Shown here piece by piece: positions 1-10,998 of a stretch of 64,000 nucleotides of DNA. Below the pieces are notes generated by a model. It was not told the origin of the DNA, ran no database searches, and saw only the letters and a list, made by a program, of their open reading frames with translations. Every line of letters begins with the position of its first letter. The first letter of the stretch is position 1. Both the position numbers and the translations under genes were made by a program. Origin of the DNA: Riptortus pedestris. Taxonomy: Eukaryota; Arthropoda; Insecta; Hemiptera; Alydidae. The DNA is taken from NCBI GenBank assembly GCA_019009955.1, contig CM032228.1, forward strand, positions 179,109,501 to 179,173,500, read 5' to 3'.

Positions 1-144
1 AATATTGCGACCGCTAGAGCGGTAACGGACCTCATTATCGTCATCTACTAGGTAGGATCGATGGACATTTGAAGAAATATTTCGAAAGTCCCGTCATGAG
101 TACAACCTCAATAGCTGATTTCCCTTAAGGGAAATCTGCTAAAA
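1..144 (-). repeat. Repeat A (HINE-like) 5'-end fragment
   Basis: This reads as the 5' end of repeat A in minus orientation: the block 'gcgaccgctagagcgg', then 'ggacctcatt..cgtcatct', then the terminal palindrome around 'TTTCCCTTAAGGGAAA' and 'CTGCTAAAA'. The TA microsatellite normally found between the first two blocks is missing. The copy may continue left of the window. Confidence 0.75.
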
Positions 145-488
145 AGGTATATAAGTCACTGCCCAACTGTAGACTGCAACTCCAACAGGGTAGAGAGATA
201 GTGGGTCTTCGTATCTTTGGACATTGACCAAATATATTCAACAGTAAATAATCGCTGATTTGGAGAGAACACTCGACTGATAACAGAAAGCGTCTCTCTA
301 CTACACTGAAAAAATCATTTTCCCAATGTGTATTGTAATTTCAAAGTGCCCTTATGATACCCTTTTGTGAGCTTAAGCTACAAGCAATTGAGGAATTCTG
401 AGACCACTTTTGATATTCTTGAAAATAACCTGTATGCCAGGGGTCGCCCATCAGGAGTTTTTGAAAGAATACAAATACAATTAGAAAT
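145..488. other. Unassigned AT-rich interval
   Basis: No repeat family or coding signal was recognised between two repeat A copies. A 99-codon open frame on the minus strand (341-640) runs into the repeat and has no recognisable similarity. It lies within FOXO intron 1. Confidence 0.4.
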
Positions 489-933
489 AAAAGTCCGTCA
501 CGCAGGGGCTGCGTAAAGTAAGCAGATTTCCCAGGTGAAGTTATAGAATAGAGAAATCTCCATACCAGAGCCGAACAGTTACGGCAAATGGCAAAACTAG
601 TTTTTGGCGGGAAATTCAGACATCCGTTATTGGCCCACAATTAATAAAAATGCAAATATCTCGGTTAGTATTCAAGATAGAGAATAAATGTATAGAACAA
701 TATTTATAGTAAATTTAATTTGCAATAGGATTGGTTCTATACAATTGATCCGACGTATGATAACGGGGATAATTCACATTTTCGAATATCCCCCCCCCTT
801 CTAAACCCCCCTCCCACTGGTCCGATTTCAGCCATTAACAATCTTGATCTGTCTTTTTGCATAAAACGTATAAATATCGAGTTTGGTAACAATCAAACAA
901 GAATTGCGACCGCTAGAGCGTTAAAAGTCAAAT

Positions 934-990
<57 letters not shown>
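489..990 (-). mobile_element. Repeat A (HINE-like), 3' half of a copy split by Helitrons
   Basis: In minus orientation it starts with the family's 3' end (revcomp of CGTGACGGACTTTT), the CGCAG/CTGCG hairpin and the subterminal AGCAGATTTCCC. It runs through the conserved body to 'gaccgctagagcg' and then a TA microsatellite (about 948-990). The other half resumes at 3753 after the Helitron palindrome, so 489-3972 is one repeat A copy with a 2.76 kb insertion in its TA tract. Confidence 0.75.
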
Positions 991-991
<1 letters not shown>

Positions 992-2310
992 TAGCTCAGA
1001 GACCCGGCTTCGCTCGGGAATTAATTTCAGCCTGAATGGTGATGGCATTTTTTTGGCAAGGCTTTACTTTGCATAATATTTTGACATTTACCCGTCCCAG
1101 TGTTTAGGGTTAATACCCGTCGTTTCTGTGGATTTGTTAATAATAAAATTATTTTTTTATGTAAGTCTTCACTGTCCTCCATATTGTCATAATTCCCGTT
1201 TCCTGTGCATTATGCATAGATTTGAATTATTAATGACAAAATATTAACATACTTTTGAATTATTTTTTCCCGGTGAGGTACCTGATAGTGCATATTAAAA
1301 AGAATTGTTGAGAAAATTTCTCTAAATAACAAAATAAACAACTTTTGGCATGTGCTTATTTGCAGAAAACCCAATAGAAAACGAAATACCGCTTTTATTT
1401 CAGACCTCCCTTACAACCCCCACTCCTGCCCGTCCCTAGAAATGTTGGTATGGCTTGTTATAATGAAGGCATTAGTCCTAATACACGTACCGTGTTTTAT
1501 TTAGTTCGGTTGATTCTTTTGTGCCAAATAAAATTTTGACTCCCGCTATAATTTTTAGCGTATAACGCCTTTATACTTCGGTATACGACGATAGTGTATA
1601 TAACAAAAGTTTCTCTAAATAACATAATAAACAACTTTTGTAATGTGCATATTTGCTGAAAAAGCAATAGGAAACGAAATATCGCTATTTTTAATTTCAA
1701 GCCTCCCTTATAACCCCCACTCCTGCCCGTCCCTAGAAATGTTAGTATGGCTTATTATAAGGAAATCGTTAGTATTAATTCACATAGCGAGTTTGGTTTA
1801 GTTCGGTTGAGTCTATTGTGCCAAATAAAATTGTGGACTCTCCGCTATAGTTTTTAGCGTATAACTCATTTATACTTCCGTATACGGCAAAAGTGCATAT
1901 AACAAAAGTTACTCTAAATTACAAAATAAACAACTTTTGTTATGTGCATATTTTCTGAAAAAGCAATAGGAAATGAAATATCGCCATTTTTAATTTTAGG
2001 CCTCCCTCATAACCCCCACTCCTGTTCGTCTTAGAGAATATTAATATAGCCTAAAGTCTAAGTTGGGCTAGTAGTAATATACATTCCAAGTTTCATAAAA
2101 TTCGGTTCAGCCGTTTATGCGTGAAAAGGTAACAAACAAACAAACAAACAAATAAACAAACAAACAAATAAACAAACAAACAAACAAACAGACACCAAAG
2201 AAACAAAATGCAGTTATGGTGTCTATGACATGTGAAACGAAAAGTTATCGTGAAATTTCGCGAAAAAAATCAATGTACAGACAGAGGTTACAATTTTATA
2301 TATATATAGA
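991..2310 (-). mobile_element. Helitron-like non-autonomous element, left arm of a palindrome
   Basis: Read on the minus strand, the element starts with TC at 2310-2309, followed by a TA run and AAAATTGTAACCTCTGTCTG. It contains an AAAC/CAAA minisatellite near 2130-2190, then about 300-bp internal units (each with 'gggacgggcaggagtggggg' or close variants). It ends with a GC hairpin (CCCGAGCGAAGCCGGG) and CTAG at 991-994. A 5' TC, a 3' hairpin followed by CTRR, and insertion into an A/T site are Helitron criteria. No Rep/helicase coding sequence is present. Confidence 0.7.
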
Positions 2311-2324
2311 TATATATATATATA

Positions 2325-3752
2325 TCTATATATATATATATAAAATTGTAACCTCTGTCTGTACATTGATTTTTTTCGCGAAATTTCACGATAACTTTTC
2401 GTTTCACATGTCATAGACACTATAACTGCATTTTGTTTCTTTGGTGTCTGTTTGTTTGTTTGTTTATTTGTTTGTTTGTTTGTTACCTTTTCACGCATAA
2501 ACGGCTGAACCGAATTTTATGAAACTTGGTATGTATATTACTACTAACCCAACTTAGACTTTAGGCTATATTAAAATTCTCTGAGACGAACAGGAGTGGG
2601 GGTTATAAGGGAAGCCAGAAATTAAAAATAGCGATATTTCGTTTCCTATTAGTTTATCGGCAAATATGAACATAACAAAAGTTGTTTATTTTGTTATTTA
2701 GAGTAACTTTTGTTATATACACTTTTTTCGTATACCGAATTATAAACGAGATATACGCTAAAACCTATAGCGGAAGTGAACAATTTTATTTGGGACAAAA
2801 GATCCAACCGAAATAAATAAAACTCGGCATATGTAATAGCACTAACGCTTTCATTATAACAAGCCATACCAACATTTCTATGGACGGGCAGGAGTGGGGG
2901 TTATAAGGGAAGCCTGAAATTAAAAATAGCGATATTTCGTTTCCTATTGGTTTTTCCGCAAATATAAACATAACAAAAGTTGTTTATTTTGTTATTTGGA
3001 GTAACTTTTGTTATATACACTTTTGTCGTATACCTAAGTATAAATGAGTTATACGTTAAAACTTTAGCGGGAGCCAACAATATTATTTGCCAAAAAAGAC
3101 TCAACCGAACTAAATAAAACTCGGTATGTGTATTAGCAGTGAGGCCTTCATTATAATAAGCCATACCAACATTTCTATGGACGGGCAGGAGTGGGGGTTA
3201 TAAGGGAAGCCTGAAATTAAAAATAGCGATATTTCGTTTCCTATTGGTTTTTCCGCAAATATAAACATAACAAAAGTTGTTTATTTTGTTATTTGGAGTA
3301 ACTTTTGTTATATACACTTTTGTCGTATACCTAAGTATAAATGAGTTATACGTTAAAACTTTAGCGGGAGCCAACAATGTTATTGGGTACTAACGGCTGA
3401 ATCGAACTTAAAGCTCGGTATGTCAATTAGCATTAATTCTTCCATAATTATAAGTTATATTAAAATTTTTAGGTTCGAACGGGAGGGGGGTTATAAGGGA
3501 GGCCTGAAATAAAAATTCACCATATTTACATGTATAAGAGACATGTAGTGGGAAATATAAAAATATCGAAGACAGTGAAGCCTTATCGAACAAATATTCT
3601 ATTATTAGCAAATCCACGGCAACGACGGGTATCAATCCTAAACACTGGGACGGGTAAATTTCAAAATATTGTGCAATGTAAAGCCTGCTAAAAAATACTA
3701 TCACCATTCAGCCTCAAATGAATTCCCGGGCGAAGCCGGGTATCTGAGCTAG
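2325..3752 (+). mobile_element. Helitron-like non-autonomous element, right arm of a palindrome
   Basis: The same element in plus orientation, head-to-head with 991-2310. It starts TC at 2325, then TA repeats and AAAATTGTAACCTCTGTCTG, then the GTTT/TTTG minisatellite (2451-2485). At least three roughly 300-bp tandem units follow, the clearest being the near-identical pair from about 2870 and 3170. It ends with the hairpin CCCGGGCGAAGCCGGG (3724-3740) and CTAG at 3749-3752, followed by T. Non-coding. Confidence 0.72.
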
Positions 3753-3807
3753 TATATATATATATATATATATATAAATATATATATTATATATATATAT
3801 TATATAT

Positions 3808-3865
<58 letters not shown>

Positions 3866-3972
3866 GAACGGACCTCATTTTCGTCATCTCCTGGGTAGGA
3901 TCGATGGACATTTGAAGAAAATCGCGAGTTCGACCTCAATAGCTGATTTCCCTTAAGGGAAATCTGCTAAAA
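3753..3972 (-). mobile_element. Repeat A (HINE-like), 5' half of the split copy
   Basis: TA microsatellite (about 3753-3860), then 'gaacggacctcattttcgtc' and the 5' terminal palindrome ending CTGCTAAAA. It is the complement of 489-990; together they bracket the Helitron pair. Confidence 0.75.
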
Positions 3973-5473
3973 TGTACTGATATCGTGAACGCAAATGTCC
4001 GTGAGGATTACAAGTGCACTCATCACCACACTAGCACCTTCCCATCGCTCCAGAACGGAATTCGTCATCTACTTTCATCGCAATAATTTCTCTCTGAGAT
4101 AATCTCTAGGTTTCGGTACTTACAAAAGTTAATAATAGTTATTGATAACTTCGTTATAAATGTCACAAGGTTCTTAATCTTGCCATTTGACAAAAAGTTT
4201 TGGAAAGGACTCATTTTAGTTATGTACAATATTTAGTTTTTACTGTTATTTAGTTCTTATTATGCCAGTATTTAAACTAATGCCATGTAAAGAGAGATTG
4301 GCTTATGAGAAAGAGGAGTGACTCTAGAGAATGATAATAATGAACACGTTGAGAACCTCGATGGAAATGACGTTAAAGAACTTGGTCTCCTAGATGGCGT
4401 TTGACAAAATCATTGGCGATTGCCAGTTTTCCTGCTGAGGTTGCCACTGAAGAGGTTGAGCAACTGTTGAGTCGGATCACCAAGGCCCGAAGGGAGAAAT
4501 TGATCCAGAGCAGAGGGAACAAGCTTAAATGTGCGATGAAAGGATCTACTAACTTGAAGGAACTATATAAACATCCAGTACGACAAGGCAGTTGAGAAAT
4601 TAAGGGAAACTCTATATAAAACGTATTGTATTTACTACTAATACATGAGGCTAGTCTTATTGTATGCATGTCCAGTTAGATCCATGAGATGCGAAAGGAA
4701 CAAGAGTAAATTACAAGTGGCACAAAAAAAAAAAAGTATAAGGTATATAGGTTCTTTTCCTCCATGGGCACGTGTCATGCATATACACCAAGTCCTTGAC
4801 ATTCCCACAATCAGTTAGCACATAACTAGATTTACTGAACACTTTTTCTATACCTGTCAAAATAGTAAATACCAGCACTTTGTTGATGTAGTTATTTATA
4901 TTGTGTACGGCATAGATTCTATGTGAAACAATACAAGATGCTTAAACATACAACTCTATCAATGTATTTCATTTAGGGTTTTTCTTTTGTTTGTTTCCCT
5001 TATTATATTTCTGCCTTTAACTATAAGTATTGCTAAAGGAAATTTGGAACAATTATAACATATACTTATATCAATATGGCTTGTCAATAACATATGGCTT
5101 GTTTCATATCAATTGTTAACAATTATATGCCAATATATTCGGCAGTTTTTATCATTAATCTAATTCAGATTATTAAGGCTGCTCTCTAAGCTTTGTATAA
5201 GCCCAGTGAAACTGTCATTTAATCAAATGAATTAATACTGCTTTAAAAAGTTAATATTCTATTTATAACTCTAAGTTGTATATAATTGTGTTCCTTAATA
5301 TAATTAACCTAACAATAATCAATAAAATAGGTACGGAGCTATAAATAAAATTAAAGACCCTTAGATAACGTAATAATCGTGCCTCGGCAAGGCGAAACAA
5401 TATATTTACCCTTTAACCCTTTAGATGATGTGGATATTGTAGAATTCTCTACCTCTCAACCCTTTTAATATAC

Positions 5474-5476
<3 letters not shown>
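3973..5476. other. Unassigned AT-rich interval (FOXO intron 1)
   Basis: No recognised repeat or conserved exon. Overlapping open frames of 64 codons (+, 4401-4595) and 98 codons (-, 4373-4669) have no recognisable similarity and no supporting signals. Short poly-A runs occur, for example near 4725. Confidence 0.4.
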
Positions 5477-5511
<35 letters not shown>

Positions 5512-5530
5512 TACACACAAGTGTGTGTGT
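5477..5530. repeat. TA microsatellite followed by short GT/CA tract
   Basis: A TA run at about 5477-5507 is followed by 'acacacaagtgtgtgtgt', which forms a small hairpin. Confidence 0.8.
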
Positions 5531-6500
5531 TGCGATTTTAAACAAAACTTAGTAGAGTAATATTTCTAGATTAAGATTCAAGTGAAAAGAAAATAATACA
5601 AGCCCTTCCAATAAATGTACTACCCATCCATTCTGTTTATATTATCGCTTTATTTTTACCATTTTTAAATGTAATTACTAGTATTATATAATGAAATAAT
5701 TAACTAGATAACACTGCATTAGTAATAAAAGGTTTTAACAAGTAGCACATCTGATTAAACTTTTTAACCAAAAGGATTATCAGTTCATAAGATTAAAATG
5801 CCATGAGCTCCTTTCTTTATCATTACAAGGAAAAGATTACACTTTTAAATTTTATTAAATCATTTGATAAATACTGAAAAAGGATAGGTGATGAATACAG
5901 TGGTATAAAAATATTAAAGACCTATTTAATAGTTAAAATTTACACGGTACTACGGATCCTAAAACCAACACAAAAGTATGTTATCTTTGACAGTGATACT
6001 ACGGCTAGAACTTCCGTATCGCAAGCTAGCATTTTCCAATAATTTTAAGTATGTATTAATTAAAATTGTTACTTGAAGAACTCGATGCCTTACGCGGGCT
6101 CTCATAATCGTATGTGCAAAGAGCTACTGGCCTTAAAATACGGATTAATCTGAGGTAAAGAAAATTGAAGAAATTTTAATTTAATCCCACTCTGACAAAA
6201 AAAAAAAAAGTTTCATAATATGATGTGAAATTTAAAAAATAGGGCCATAAACTTAATCCAACTAAGGTTATTGGCCACCACCCTTATCTAACCTGGGTGG
6301 GGCCAAAGATATTTCATCTAGAGAGCACTTCTTTGGAATTCTCTTTTGTCAACGTAGAAAAAACCATTATTGTATAATGTAATCGTAAATTTGAGTCAGT
6401 TGTAGTATTAACTCCAATTTTAATTAAATCCTTGAAACTTAATAGTGGAATCAAAGCAAATTCCATTTATTAATGTTCTTTATGTTAATAAACTTTAAAA
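5531..6500. other. Unassigned AT-rich interval (FOXO intron 1)
   Basis: No coding or repeat signal recognised except a possible, very decayed SINE body near 6265-6300 ('ccacccttatctaacctgggtgg'). Confidence 0.4.
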
Positions 6501-6690
6501 CTTGGCCTTGGATCACTGACGTATATTTCTATCATCAAGTTAACAATTATATTGCGGATGATAATGGTGTTGAAGAATAGAATGAATTTTAATACTTCAT
6601 TATATTTTGCGATTCTGTTCAATCAAAGAGGAGCAGTTTTGGGCACACTTGATAAAATTTTTAACTTGATTCTGACTTGCAGAATTCAAA
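6501..6690 (+). mobile_element. Short MITE (family D), copy 1
   Basis: It begins 'ggccttggatcactgacgta..' followed by 'ctatcatcaagtt'. The interior (6553-6684) matches 40938-41068 in the same orientation. The second copy ends with the inverse of this first sequence ('tacgtcagtgatccgaggcc'), so the family has roughly 35-40 bp terminal inverted repeats. The right terminus of this copy is decayed. No coding capacity. Confidence 0.55.
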
Positions 6691-6730
6691 AACTCAGTAG
6701 GTGTGGGAGTTACTGACGGCCGAAAACTAA

Positions 6731-6990
6731 AAAATGCAAATATCTCGGTTAATAATCAAGATAGTGAATAAAAGTACATAACAACATTTATAGAATATTA
6801 CTTATGCAATGAGATTGGTTGTATACAATTTTTCGATATAAGTTTTTTTTCAAAATTCTCCCGCTCTAAAGCGCCAACGAACCCACTGGTCCAATTTTAG
6901 CGGCTAACGAACTTGATCTCCATTTTTACATAAATTAAATATCGAGTTTGGTAACGATTAAACAAAAATTGCGTCCGCTAGAGCGTTAAC
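6731..6990 (-). repeat. Repeat A (HINE-like) internal fragment
   Basis: It matches the repeat A body from 'aaatgcaaatatctcggtta' to 'gcgtccgctagagcgttaac', minus orientation, diverged. Both element ends are missing. Confidence 0.65.
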
Positions 6991-7577
6991 ATACAAATTT
7001 ATTTATTTATTCGCCTTTATTTTCGCCGCAACGAGTACTATCAGCAGCTGAGCTATCAATGACAGGTGCTTATATAAAACTCATCGGGGCGGATTCTACA
7101 GAAGACAAAACAATAGATTGTATGTGGAGCGGGAATTCCAATATCAAGAATTCCGTCGTACAGGAGATACATAAACTATAAGCCTACTGGCAGTCGTGCC
7201 AGAATGTGAACATTTACTGGCAGTCATTCCATACGTCATATGCACATTGTATTCTGTGGTTCCCACTTAGTAAGAAACATATGTAAAAAATACTTACTAC
7301 TCAAACTATACACGAGATGTTTTATGATATAATGGCTAGAAGTGGAAGACGGGTCTACTGAAGTCTAAAAGAAACATAGCTCTAACCATTCTATTTTCAT
7401 TCGAATTTGTAGGAAATAACTCGATTTACAAGACTTGTATACACCATTTTTCAAACTGGATCTTAATTAATTGCTATTCTACTTTTTACATTTCCTCTAA
7501 ATCCCACTCCAGCTTCGATTTGGGCTACATTATCTTCAGCTTCTCGCTAAACTTTTAAATATTTAATGCTATTTATA
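6991..7577. other. Unassigned AT-rich interval (FOXO intron 1)
   Basis: No recognised feature beyond a short TTTA repeat at about 6998-7012. Confidence 0.4.
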
Positions 7578-7755
7578 TACGTCCGCTTTATGGCGATATA
7601 CAGGTTTCCGCCCTTTTAAAGCCAGGGTTTATCTAAAGGTTTTATTCAATGAGTTCTTATCTAAATAGCTTCCAATTCACCAGGTGAGAATCGAATTCAC
7701 GACTCTAGGTCCACCAAGTGAAGGACGCCTTAACATACACGACTGCCCAGAGACA
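7578..7755 (-). mobile_element. tRNA-derived SINE, decayed copy
   Basis: Minus orientation. The tail-end block ('acgtccgctttatgg'), the 'ccagggtt' block, a B-box-like 'gaatcgaattcacgactcta' and the tRNA-like head ('acgccttaacatacacgac') are in the same order as in the better copies at 20037 and 47482. Confidence 0.6.
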
Positions 7756-10230
7756 ACGGGACATTTATAAATATGAAGTTCAGGAAGCAACAAAAGTTGC
7801 GATTATCTAATTGGTAGAACCGGTTAATATTTGAATAATGAAAAACTGGGTAATGGGCCCTACAGAAAATCCGCCCTTAGAACGACCAGCTTCACTTATC
7901 ATTAATTAATTTTTATAAGTTAAAGTCAATTTAAGTAATGGGAAGGATGTCAATAGAATTAAGTTTGATTGGAACTTGAACGATCGTTGGCTAAGACCAT
8001 GAGGACCATATTACCGCGTCAAGCTTAAATGGCGTTTTTTTCTTAATCATTGATTTTGTAAGAGTTCGGTAGTACATTATTTTGAATAAAAATGGATTGT
8101 TACATGATTAAGAAAACGTCGAAACAGAAAAAAAGAAAAAAAAAAGAAGCATTCCATTCGGGGATGCATAGTATTCGAGGAATGTAAGTGTTTAACAATA
8201 TTGAGCTACCCGTTATAAGCTTATGTTACCGGTTTATTAAAATTGTTCGTAAAGGTACTTGCAGAACTGCGAACCATAAGATATAGCTAAAGATTATAGC
8301 TTTGGATATAGTGTATAAAATAAAAGGATGGGCACCTATTATTATCCAGTAATCCCTAGATATTCTCATCTTTCAGAAATGTGTATTAGTTACTTCAACT
8401 CCTAGTACATTCCTTTTGTTTCTTTACCAGAGGGAATGAATTTCAAAATCATCAAAAAAAAAAAAAATCATAATTTAATCGGGCTCAATAAAAATACGCC
8501 AAATAAATTAAGTGTTTAAAAATAATGCAGTTATTGTTAAAGCTAAAATACTAGGATTAAAGTAAGATATCAGACTTTATTATAGAAAATAGAAAATCAT
8601 TATTTCAATAATTAAATAAAAGAATAATATTTATGACTCTATGATACTTCTAGTATTAATTATAGAATGTCGGGACACAAATACAAAACTCAAAACAATA
8701 CATAACAGGAGGAATGAACGACATACAATCATTAATAAATAAAGATGATAAACCTGGACACCATGAACTAATTGTTTTAGGAAAAGCATGTAATTTTTAA
8801 GGCGATCAAAACAAAAAATTAATTGTCTGAGAAACTTGAAAATAAAATATATTTACAAAAATTAAAGTTTGTATATTATTTCTAATGTCAAAGTGAAAAG
8901 AAAATAAATATATACAATATTACAATAAGCATATATACTATAAACAGCAATTTGTTAATCCAATTGTATCGTTTTATGGACCTGGAATTTTCTTATATAT
9001 TAAAGAAGAATATACATTTGTTGTTCAACATATATTTCCCTGTTATATGTTGATCAACCAAAATACAACCTTTGCATTATTTTTTCCAATGTCTGTATTA
9101 AATATCCTGAATACGTTTTTATTTAATACATGGATGAATCATGGGTGAACATCAACTAACTCATTAAAAGCGTAAATATAACGAGAAAATGAAAGGCTAC
9201 ATATTTATACAAAAGTAGTACATAAAGTTATGTATCAAATATCTGAATCTCGATTTGGGTTGTATAACTTATTTTAATACATATTGGTTTATTAAGCTCA
9301 TTAGATAACAATTTCTCATGTCAATGGGGGGAAAAAGATGAATAATGCAAATTAAAAAATGTTCTGAATCTACATTCAATTCCCGTATTGGATATGAGAG
9401 CATAACTTCTAAAACATTTCGTCCGTATTTACTAAATCAAAGTAAATAAATCGATGAGAATATTATATATGGACTAGAGATAATATTCCATCATTAAATA
9501 GGTACTTATAAACTGAATTAAAATAGTAAACATTGATAAAGCGCTAATAAGTGCAAGCCAGGCGGAAAGGTTGCGACGCAAAAGCCAATTCACGCTACTC
9601 AAAGATCTTGCCTCTTCTTTAATTATTTGTATTACATTTATTTGTAAGTGTAGCGATATATAAGGAATTCACATTGTCTAATGAAATACACTGACTACAA
9701 TATCTCAAAATAAAACCGTGCTAAACTTTTTTTTTTATAAATAATCATGATTCGACAAATCCATCCAAATATAATACGCGTAGTAGAAATAAAGTAATGT
9801 CATTTTGTCTTTAAAGCGAATAGGATGATCATATGAATGTCCTTAAGCGGTTGGATAAAAATAAACTAATTTTCGAGATATTTATAAACTTAAGCGTGCT
9901 TTTGCTTTGAGATTTATGATATTATGCAGGCTTTAATTATCATACGTTTAATCGATTTTTGAAAATGAAGGTCATATAATGTCATAGAAGTTATGTAGTC
10001 ATATAAAAAAGACAGCAAATCATAGTGTTATCCGGATAGAAGTATTACTAAATTAGCATATGACAACGGAACGGGCAAAAAGTGGCGTAGAATAAGAACA
10101 ATTAAAAATATTAAAATAAATAAAAATGTATAAATGAAAGTGAATGGCTGAGCCTGAGGTGAAGGCGGCAGAAGGCGGGATGATAAGGGGGCGGCATGGA
10201 GTCCACGCTAGTGATAACAAGTTTGCTTAC
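7756..10230. other. FOXO intron 1, 5' part; no repeat recognised
   Basis: The 2.5 kb next to the FOXO exon-1 donor is AT-rich with short poly-A/T runs (8130-8150, 8454-8467, 9728-9737). I see no exon, transposon or RNA gene. The donor (minus strand GTAAGC) is at 10230-10225. Intronic enhancers would not be recognisable by eye. Confidence 0.5.
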
Positions 10231-10578
10231 CTTCCAGCCAGCTGAGCTGTTGCTGTCTCCCTTATCCTTGAAGTATGTCACATTCTGCACCATCCACTCG
10301 TAGATCTGTGAGAGTGTGAGCCTTTTGTCAGGAGCAGAGCCTATCGCCTGAGTGATAAGATCAGCGTAAGAGAGGTTTCCCCACGCGTTCCTTCGCGAAG
10401 AATTCTTCTTCACCTGCTGCGAAGCTCCAGGCAGCGCAGCTACGACACCACACTTCTGTTCCGCCATTTCTACCGAATCTGGCTCGATGAAATCACCCGG
10501 CCTAGGAAGAGGCCAAGTGTTAGAACGAGCCCTTACCTGAGGTTCCAGACCCATATCTGTACGTCCGGATGGCTCCAT
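10231..10578 (-). CDS. foxo: FOXO forkhead transcription factor, coding exon 1 (partial gene)
   Basis: The exon encodes the N-terminal 116 residues of a FOXO protein, the transcription factor that insulin/Akt signalling keeps out of the nucleus. The start ATG (10578-10576) is the first in-frame ATG after an upstream in-frame TGA. Residues 16-27 ([12 protein letters not shown]) contain the Akt consensus RxRxxT with Thr21, equivalent to the first Akt/14-3-3 site of FOXO proteins. Residues 57-61 (KKNSS) lead into the forkhead domain, which begins [18 protein letters not shown] and reaches DSNSSAGWK at 108-116. The exon ends after Lys116 (phase 0) at donor GTAAGC, inside the forkhead just before recognition helix 3, where NSIRHNLSL should follow; that exon is not in the window. 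Oddity: residue 101 is Thr in '[10 protein letters not shown]', where FOXO proteins normally have Pro. The family assignment is very secure. Confidence 0.94.
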
Positions 10579-10995
10579 GTATGTCAAAGAACGGAACGGT
10601 CAGTGGTAATATCGTCCAAAGCACAACCCGCTACTTTAGACGGGGGATGACATGACGCGTGTTGTAATAAGTCCAGGAACACACTCAGCACACACTCCCC
10701 TTGAAATAAGCTGCGAAATATAATGAAGAAAGTCGCACAGAATACGGGAGACTTGAGGAGAGAGCCGTCCGGATCGCTAGCCGGCTCTGAAGTAACACGC
10801 AGAATGCCCCCCCCTGGCCAGCTGATCGAGTGACGTAGAGGTGCGCAGTGGGCATCGGCGCACCCCCTCCCTCGAAGCTACAAGTGTCGTTACAAGACAG
10901 CCACCTCTAATTGGCCTACGTACTCGACTCACCGCTAGCCGAGCCTACCTGTCATTAGGACTACCTCACGTAACAAGGGTTAAGCCCCCCCCCCC
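10579..10995 (-). promoter_or_regulatory. FOXO 5' UTR / proximal upstream region
   Basis: Immediately upstream of the FOXO start codon the sequence is clearly richer in G, C and CpG than its surroundings, notably 10630-10980. It ends at a poly-C run (10985-10998). CpG-rich islands of this kind mark promoters or first exons in many arthropods. No TATA box, initiator or transcription start can be assigned by eye, so the UTR/promoter boundary is unknown. Confidence 0.45.
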
Positions 10996-10998
10996 CAG

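Noticed and set aside
1000..3760. Head-to-head palindrome as a CRISPR or satellite array
   Set aside because: The internal repeats are about 300 bp without short regular spacers, and the outer boundaries have Helitron-type hairpin-CTAG ends.
3714..3911. YIYIYI-type open frames at this and other TA tracts (2216, 12173, 25776, 40190)
   Set aside because: TA microsatellites translate to YI/IY repeats without stops; they carry no gene signals.
4373..4669. Overlapping 98- and 64-codon frames in FOXO intron 1
   Set aside because: No similarity, no splice or start context that favours either strand.
6262..6310. Additional SINE copy
   Set aside because: Only a short 'ccaccctt..ccaggtgg'-like block resembles the SINE body; neither the head nor the tail block is detectable.
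10579..10587. FOXO start three codons upstream (giving MTYMEP)
   Set aside because: That start would be TTG; the first ATG in frame is at 10578, after an upstream in-frame TGA.
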